Source: Bacteroidota bacterium (lineage in GTDB: Bacteria > Bacteroidota > Bacteroidia > Cytophagales > Cyclobacteriaceae). Taken from it: 20,005 bases of DNA. The notes under the pieces were generated by a model. That model was not told where the DNA came from. It saw only the letters and a program-made list of their open reading frames with translations, and did no database searches. Below are positions 15,577 to 20,005 of the stretch, piece by piece. The stretch covers positions 1 through 20,005 of the forward strand of contig JAEWLI010000068.1 of NCBI GenBank assembly GCA_023393375.1. The letters are read 5' to 3'. Position 1 is the first letter of the stretch, and every line of letters starts with the position of its first letter. The translations under genes and the position numbers were made by a program.

Positions 15577-17457
15577 TTACATAAGTTCCGACAATTCCAA
15601 CCATCGGTCACTTTTCTGATCCAATGAGGACTGTATTTGTTCTAATTCCTGAGACCATTTTAACAAATCCTCGTGTTGGGAGGAGCCGGCATTCAATTTC
15701 TCTATGATCTCTGCTTTATTCTTTTCAAGTTGATCAATTGCTTGTTCCAGATCTTCGAATTCTTTTTTCTCCTTAAAGGATAATTTTTTTTTAGCTTCAG
15801 GTTCCCTTTTTGTTTTTACAGACTCTTGTGTTTTTTTATCCGATAATCTTTCATTTACCCCCTCATTTTCTTTCAGAAATTCACGGTAATCGGTATAATT
15901 GCCGGGAAAATCACGAATCACACCCTCTCCTTCAAATACAAAAAGATGATCGACTAACCTATCCATAAAATATCTATCGTGTGTAACGACTATCAGGCAT
16001 CCCGGAAATTGCATGAGATAATCTTCCAATACATTCAGTGTAATTAAATCCAGGTCATTGGTGGGTTCATCCAGTATCAAGAAATTTGGATTTCTGATCA
16101 ATATGGTAAGCAGTTGAAGTCTCCGTTTTTCTCCCCCACTGAGTCGTTCCACAAAATTATATTGTACTGCTGGTGGAAATTTGAAATAGGTAAGCATCTG
16201 GCTGGCTGTCATTGAAGAGCCATCAGGCGTCTTCACGACATCAGCTATATCTGAAATTACTTCGATCACTTTTTTGCTATCATCGAAAACCATTTCTTGC
16301 TGTGTATAATAACCGAATTGAGTGTTTAGCCCTTTGTCCAGTTCTCCGTTATCCGGAGATATACGTCCGGTTAACAGATTGAGAAGAGTGGTTTTTCCTG
16401 TGCCGTTTTTTCCGATTATTCCAATTCGATCGGGACGTTTAAATGTGTAGGAAAAATCTTTAATGATTATTTTGTCACCATAGGATTTATCCAAATGTTT
16501 GATTTCGTAAATTTTCTTGCCTAGCCTTTGGGCATTTGATTGAAGTTTAAGCGTTTTATCGGTAACCTCCCTGGAGGCTTTTTCTTTTAGTTCCTCAAAT
16601 GCTTCTACCCTATATTTGGCTTTGGTTCCTCTTGCTTTTGGTTGCCGCCTGATCCAGTCAAGTTCTTTGCGCATCAAGTTTTGAGCTTTCTCCACTTCCT
16701 GCTGTTTTAGTTCCTCGCGTTCCGCTTTTTTCTCCAAATAGTAACTGTAAGAACCTTTGTAGCCAAATATACTTCCCTGATGCAGTTCAAATATTTCATT
16801 TGTAACACTTTCGAGAAAATACCGATCGTGCGTCACCATCAATAACGTCTTATTTTGAGTAGAAAGGTAACTCTCCAGCCATTCTATAGTATCAAGGTCT
16901 AAATGGTTGGTTGGTTCGTCAAGAATCAAAAAATCAGGATCTTCAATTAAGACTTTTGCCAGCGCAATACGTTTTTTTTGTCCACCGGACATTGTTCCGG
17001 TTTTTTGTGTCAGGTCGTATACGCCTAATTTCCCAAGGATCTGTTTAATTTTAGCTTCGTAGTCCCATAACTGAAGGGCATCCATCTTTTCCAAGAGCAG
17101 GGAAAATTTTTTTTCATCACTTCGCCCTGTGGCTGCTTTTAGAATTTCAGCTTCATAATCTCTGATAACCCTTAAATTGTCATGATCACTGGTAAAAATC
17201 GCGTCGGCAACCGAATGGTTTACATCGAATTGTGGGTTCTGATTTAAATATCCTACAGAAACCTCATTGTTGAATACTACTTCTCCTTCATCGGCGGCAT
17301 CTTTTCCTGCAATAATGTTGAACAGGGTGGATTTACCCGACCCATTGACTCCAATAATTGCAGCTTTTTGACCCTGTTCTATTCCAAAAGTAACTCCATT
17401 CAGGATAGCCCTTTCCCCGTAAACTTTTACTACACCTTCTACCGATAGATAATTCAT
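15577..17457 (-). CDS. uup: ABC-F family ATPase, Uup-like
   Basis: Soluble protein of 626 residues with two fused ATPase domains and no membrane part. Domain 1: Walker A GVNGSGKST (about residues 36-44), signature SGGQKKR, Walker B DFLILDEPTNHLDL. Domain 2: Walker A GKNGTGKTT, signature LSGGEKRR, Walker B NFLILDEPTNDLDL. Between them is the ABC-F linker rich in Lys/Glu, with REELKQQEVEKAQNLMRKELDWIRRQPKARGTK. The end is a charged coiled coil (LSFKEKKEFEDLEQAIDQLE...), the C-terminal domain of Uup proteins that binds DNA or ribosomes. ABC-F proteins act on translating ribosomes rather than in transport. An upstream in-frame Met (17508) exists, but 17457 fits the family start and has a -7-like box 5 nt before it. 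Confidence 0.93.
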   Translation of the reverse strand: MNYLSVEGVVKVYGERAILNGVTFGIEQGQKAAIIGVNGSGKSTLFNIIAGKDAADEGEVVFNNEVSVGYLNQNPQFDVNHSVADAIFTSDHDNLRVIRDYEAEILKAATGRSDEKKFSLLLEKMDALQLWDYEAKIKQILGKLGVYDLTQKTGTMSGGQKKRIALAKVLIEDPDFLILDEPTNHLDLDTIEWLESYLSTQNKTLLMVTHDRYFLESVTNEIFELHQGSIFGYKGSYSYYLEKKAEREELKQQEVEKAQNLMRKELDWIRRQPKARGTKAKYRVEAFEELKEKASREVTDKTLKLQSNAQRLGKKIYEIKHLDKSYGDKIIIKDFSYTFKRPDRIGIIGKNGTGKTTLLNLLTGRISPDNGELDKGLNTQFGYYTQQEMVFDDSKKVIEVISDIADVVKTPDGSSMTASQMLTYFKFPPAVQYNFVERLSGGEKRRLQLLTILIRNPNFLILDEPTNDLDLITLNVLEDYLMQFPGCLIVVTHDRYFMDRLVDHLFVFEGEGVIRDFPGNYTDYREFLKENEGVNERLSDKKTQESVKTKREPEAKKKLSFKEKKEFEDLEQAIDQLEKNKAEIIEKLNAGSSQHEDLLKWSQELEQIQSSLDQKSDRWLELSELM

Positions 17458-17462
17458 GGGTG

Positions 17463-17470
17463 CAAAAATA
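17463..17470 (-). promoter_or_regulatory. Putative -7 box of the ABC-F gene
   Basis: Minus-strand TATTTTTG matches TAnnTTTG and is followed by CACCC and the ATG at 17457, the same 5-nt gap as before the NUDIX gene. It predicts a leaderless or near-leaderless transcript. No clear -33 TTG is visible. Confidence 0.5.
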
Positions 17471-17669
17471 TGGGAATTTGGAAGAAGCGCATAATGGCGA
17501 AAAAGCATTTGTTATTTTATTTATGTGTTTTCGCCCTTATCTCAGTTTATAAATGAAAAAGAATACGTGGTAAAATAATCAATTAACAGAAAGACAAGAA
17601 ATTGCAAATTGATTTTTTCACTTTATTAATATTATAAAATATACAATTATTAGTTTTACAATATTTCCA

Positions 17670-17677
17670 TATATTTG
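17670..17677 (+). promoter_or_regulatory. Putative -7 box of the glycogen synthase gene
   Basis: TATATTTG fits TAnnTTTG and lies 25 bp before the ATG at 17703, giving a leader of about 20 nt. The upstream -33 element is not convincing. A second near-match, TAATTTTTG with one extra base, ends 6 nt before the ATG, so the start site could be closer. Confidence 0.35.
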
Positions 17678-17702
17678 AAAGAAATCCTAATTTTTGAGAC
17701 TG

Positions 17703-19553
17703 ATGGCGGATAGGAACCCTTTACCCCGATACATAGGAAAAGACATTTTAGATTCAAAACAAACCTCCGGATCTTTAATGGTAGAAGTTGCCTGGGAAGT
17801 ATGCAACCAGGTTGGAGGTATTTACACGGTGATACGCTCTAAAGCTCCAAACGCCATTGATAAATGGGGTGACAACTATTGTTTATTGGGCCCATATATT
17901 CATCCCAATGTCATGGCAGCCTATGATCCAATAGTAGATGAAACAGATCCCTTTTACATGGCTACCGTAGCCATGAATAAGGCTGGATTCGAGGTATATT
18001 ATGGCACGTGGTTAATAACAGGACGACCAAAAGTAGCGTTATTCAATCCAGCGTCAATTAAGGATAAATTATCTGAGATAAAATATTTTCTTTGGAAAAA
18101 TCATGATATCCCAACACCGGCAAATGATCCGTTGATTGATGATGTACTTGCTTTTGGTCATTTGGTGTTTTTGTTTTTTATTGAATTGAACAAAATCAAT
18201 CAGGGAAAGAAAAAGATAATAGGGCACTTTCATGAATGGATGGCCGGGACTCCAATACCTAAAATCAGGTTCGACAAGCTGCCCATTACTACTATTTTTA
18301 CCACCCATGCTACCATTCTCGGCCGCTACATTGCCATGAATGACCTGAACTTCTACGATAAACTTCCAAGCTATAACTGGATTACTGAAGCAGTTAAATA
18401 CAATATAGATTCACAGGTAAAAATTGAAAGAGCCGCTGCTCATGGTTCACACGTATTCACTACTGTAAGTGATGTAACAGCTACCGAGTGTGAAAGCCTC
18501 CTAGGAAGGAAACCTGATGTGATATTGCCCAATGGTATTAACATTGAGCGGTTTACCGCACTTCATGAATTTCAGAATCTGCACCATGAATATAAGGAAA
18601 AGATCCATCAGTTTGTAATGGGTCATTTCTTTCAATCCACTAAGTTTGATCTTGATAACACCATCTACTTCTTTACTTCTGGACGGTTTGAGTTTCATAA
18701 CAAAGGTTTCGATCTGACCCTTGAAGCCCTATCAAAATTGAACTGGATGATGAAACAATACAACTCCGATAAAACGGTGGTTATGTTTTTCATCACACAA
18801 CAACCATTTACATCTATCAACCCAAAAGTATTGGAATCGCGGGCTTTGATGGAAGAACTCCGGCAAACCTGTCTTGCCATTCAAAAACAGGCGGGTGAAA
18901 GGTTGTTTTACAGTGCAGCTTCGGGCAATGATACCAAGCTGCCAAATATCAATGATTTTATTGATGATTACTGGCGATTGCGATACAGAAGGACTTTGCA
19001 ATCGTGGAAATCAAGCACCCTGCCTGCAGTTGTTACCCACGATCTTATCAACAAATCTTCCGATCCACTACTTGCTGCAATTCAAAAATCACGCATGCTG
19101 AATAATCCCGATGACCGGGTGAAGATCGTTTATCATCCGGATTTCATCTCTTCTATTAATCCTTTGTTCGGAATGGATTATCACCAGTTTGTAAGGGGTT
19201 GTCACCTGGGAATTTTTCCAAGTTATTATGAACCCTGGGGTTATACTCCGCTGGAATGTGTAGCTAGCGGCATTCCCGCTGTAACCAGCGATTTGTCAGG
19301 TTTTGGTGATTATGTCCTTAAAACCATGCCTTATCATGAAGAAAATGGCATTTTTGTTATCAACAGGCATAAAAAGACATCTGATATTGCTGCCAGTCAA
19401 CTTGCTTATTATTTGTTTTCTTTCCTGAAAATGAACCGAAGAGAGCGGATCGAACTTCGAAACAAGGTAGATAATTTATCGGTACATTTTGACTGGAACG
19501 TATTATACCCCAGTTATGAAACAGCTTATCGGACGGCATTGGCTAAAAAATAA
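17703..19553 (+). CDS. Glycogen synthase, GT3 (animal/fungal-type) family
   Basis: Transfers glucose from a nucleotide sugar to the growing alpha-1,4-glucan; UDP-glucose is the usual donor of GT3. The 616-residue cytoplasmic protein matches GT3 rather than bacterial GlgA (GT5): N-terminal VEVAWEVCNQVGGIYTVIRSKAP, then FHEWMAG, FFTSGRFEFHNKGFDLTLEAL, and FVRGCHLGIFPSYYEPWGYTP. The retaining-enzyme E-x7-E pair is Glu510 and Glu518. Near the end, R579, R580, R582 and R586 in MNRRERIELRN align with the arginine cluster that binds glucose-6-phosphate in yeast and animal enzymes; two further positions are Lys588 and Asn591. The phosphorylated tails of animal enzymes are absent. The ATG at 17703 is preferred to the TTG at 17694. 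Divergent from the ABC-F gene, with its own promoter region. Confidence 0.95.
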   Translation: MADRNPLPRYIGKDILDSKQTSGSLMVEVAWEVCNQVGGIYTVIRSKAPNAIDKWGDNYCLLGPYIHPNVMAAYDPIVDETDPFYMATVAMNKAGFEVYYGTWLITGRPKVALFNPASIKDKLSEIKYFLWKNHDIPTPANDPLIDDVLAFGHLVFLFFIELNKINQGKKKIIGHFHEWMAGTPIPKIRFDKLPITTIFTTHATILGRYIAMNDLNFYDKLPSYNWITEAVKYNIDSQVKIERAAAHGSHVFTTVSDVTATECESLLGRKPDVILPNGINIERFTALHEFQNLHHEYKEKIHQFVMGHFFQSTKFDLDNTIYFFTSGRFEFHNKGFDLTLEALSKLNWMMKQYNSDKTVVMFFITQQPFTSINPKVLESRALMEELRQTCLAIQKQAGERLFYSAASGNDTKLPNINDFIDDYWRLRYRRTLQSWKSSTLPAVVTHDLINKSSDPLLAAIQKSRMLNNPDDRVKIVYHPDFISSINPLFGMDYHQFVRGCHLGIFPSYYEPWGYTPLECVASGIPAVTSDLSGFGDYVLKTMPYHEENGIFVINRHKKTSDIAASQLAYYLFSFLKMNRRERIELRNKVDNLSVHFDWNVLYPSYETAYRTALAKK

Positions 19554-19559
19554 TTCCGA

Positions 19560-20005
19560 TTATTCACGAATATCATAAATTGTACGGGAAAGGATACTAC
19601 GACCAAGGGTAACCTCGTCAGCATATTCAAGATTTCCACCTATTGGAACTCCCCGGGCAATAGAACTGATTTTAACAGACAAGTTTTTCAGTTTCTTGGA
19701 TATGTAAAAAGCAGTTGTGTCACCTTCCATAGTTGGGCTGAGGGCGAATATAATTTCCCGCACTTCTCCATTGGAAGCCTCTACCCTGCTTATTAACGAA
19801 GCAATATTCAACTCATCGGGGCCAATACCTTCAATAGGTGAGATTATTCCTCCCAATATATGATATAACCCCTGATATTGAGATGTATTCTCGATGGCAA
19901 GTACATCAGGGATGTCTTCAACCACACAAATAATTGCCTGATCACGATGAGAATTGTTACAAATCCGGCATATCTCAGCATCAGAAACATTATGACATTT
20001 TTCAC
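19560..20005 (-). CDS. recR: Recombination mediator RecR (5' end outside window)
   Basis: C-terminal 148 codons of RecR, which acts with RecO (and RecF) to load RecA onto gapped single-stranded DNA. Visible: the zinc-finger part EKCHNVSDAEICRICNNSHRD, whose first cysteine falls in the codon cut by the window edge; the TOPRIM domain beginning AIICVVEDIPDVLAIE; GLYHILGGIISPIEGIGP; and the closing LARGVPIGGNLEYADEVTLG-like stretch (here starting SIARGVPIGG), ending in LGRSILSRT. About 50 N-terminal residues lie outside. The stop is 6 bp from the stop of the convergent glycogen synthase gene, with no terminator hairpin between them. Confidence 0.97.
   Translation of the reverse strand, partial: EKCHNVSDAEICRICNNSHRDQAIICVVEDIPDVLAIENTSQYQGLYHILGGIISPIEGIGPDELNIASLISRVEASNGEVREIIFALSPTMEGDTTAFYISKKLKNLSVKISSIARGVPIGGNLEYADEVTLGRSILSRTIYDIRE

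Overview
The window looks like a chromosomal segment of an AT-rich member of the Bacteroidota. The evidence is a DUF2452 protein, a DUF6252-type lipoprotein with an acidic stretch after the lipid cysteine, an animal/fungal-type (GT3) glycogen synthase, a LexA-like XRE-S24 regulator of the form common in that phylum, almost no Shine-Dalgarno sequences, and promoter -7 boxes of the TAnnTTTG type. In three genes such a box ends exactly 5 nt before the ATG. I cannot name a genus. I see no rRNA, tRNA, CRISPR array, insertion sequence or phage module.

Layout. (1) 1-3888, minus strand: a tight four-gene run reading NUDIX hydrolase > periplasmic binding lipoprotein > FecCD/BtuC permease > ATPase, the last cut by the window edge. 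Two junctions overlap (ATGA and TGATG). This is an iron-chelate or cobalamin type importer with a nucleotide-sugar/ADP-ribose type NUDIX enzyme in front. (2) 4020-4628, plus: RNase HII (rnhB), divergent from the NUDIX gene, followed by a bidirectional terminator. (3) 4997-6777, minus: a secreted barrel-like protein of unknown function carrying a perfect 19-bp inverted repeat in its signal-peptide region, then an unknown soluble protein behind a DUF2452 gene. (4) 7038-8118, plus: a 93-residue orphan protein one base ahead of an XRE-S24 self-cleaving repressor. (5) 8119-9850: a decayed patch with a frameshifted antitoxin-like gene, a C-terminal gene fragment, one intact lipoprotein, and a frameshifted CpxP/Spy-like periplasmic gene, closed by a bidirectional terminator. 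(6) 9854-15445, minus: an 1863-residue bacterial alpha-2-macroglobulin with an intact CVEQ thioester motif. (7) 15577-17457, minus: an ABC-F ATPase of the Uup type. (8) 17703-19553, plus: a GT3 glycogen synthase, divergent from the ABC-F gene. (9) 19560-20005, minus: recR, whose 5' end is off the window, convergent with the glycogen synthase gene across 6 bp.

Most of the window is housekeeping. The points that deserve a second look are the inverted repeat inside the secreted-protein gene, the NUDIX enzyme joined to a metal-chelate importer, the orphan gene/self-cleaving repressor pair, the repeated -7-box/ATG geometry, the GT3 synthase with part of the glucose-6-phosphate arginine cluster, and the gene graveyard at 8.1-9.8 kb. 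I did not find a clear new defence or mobile system.
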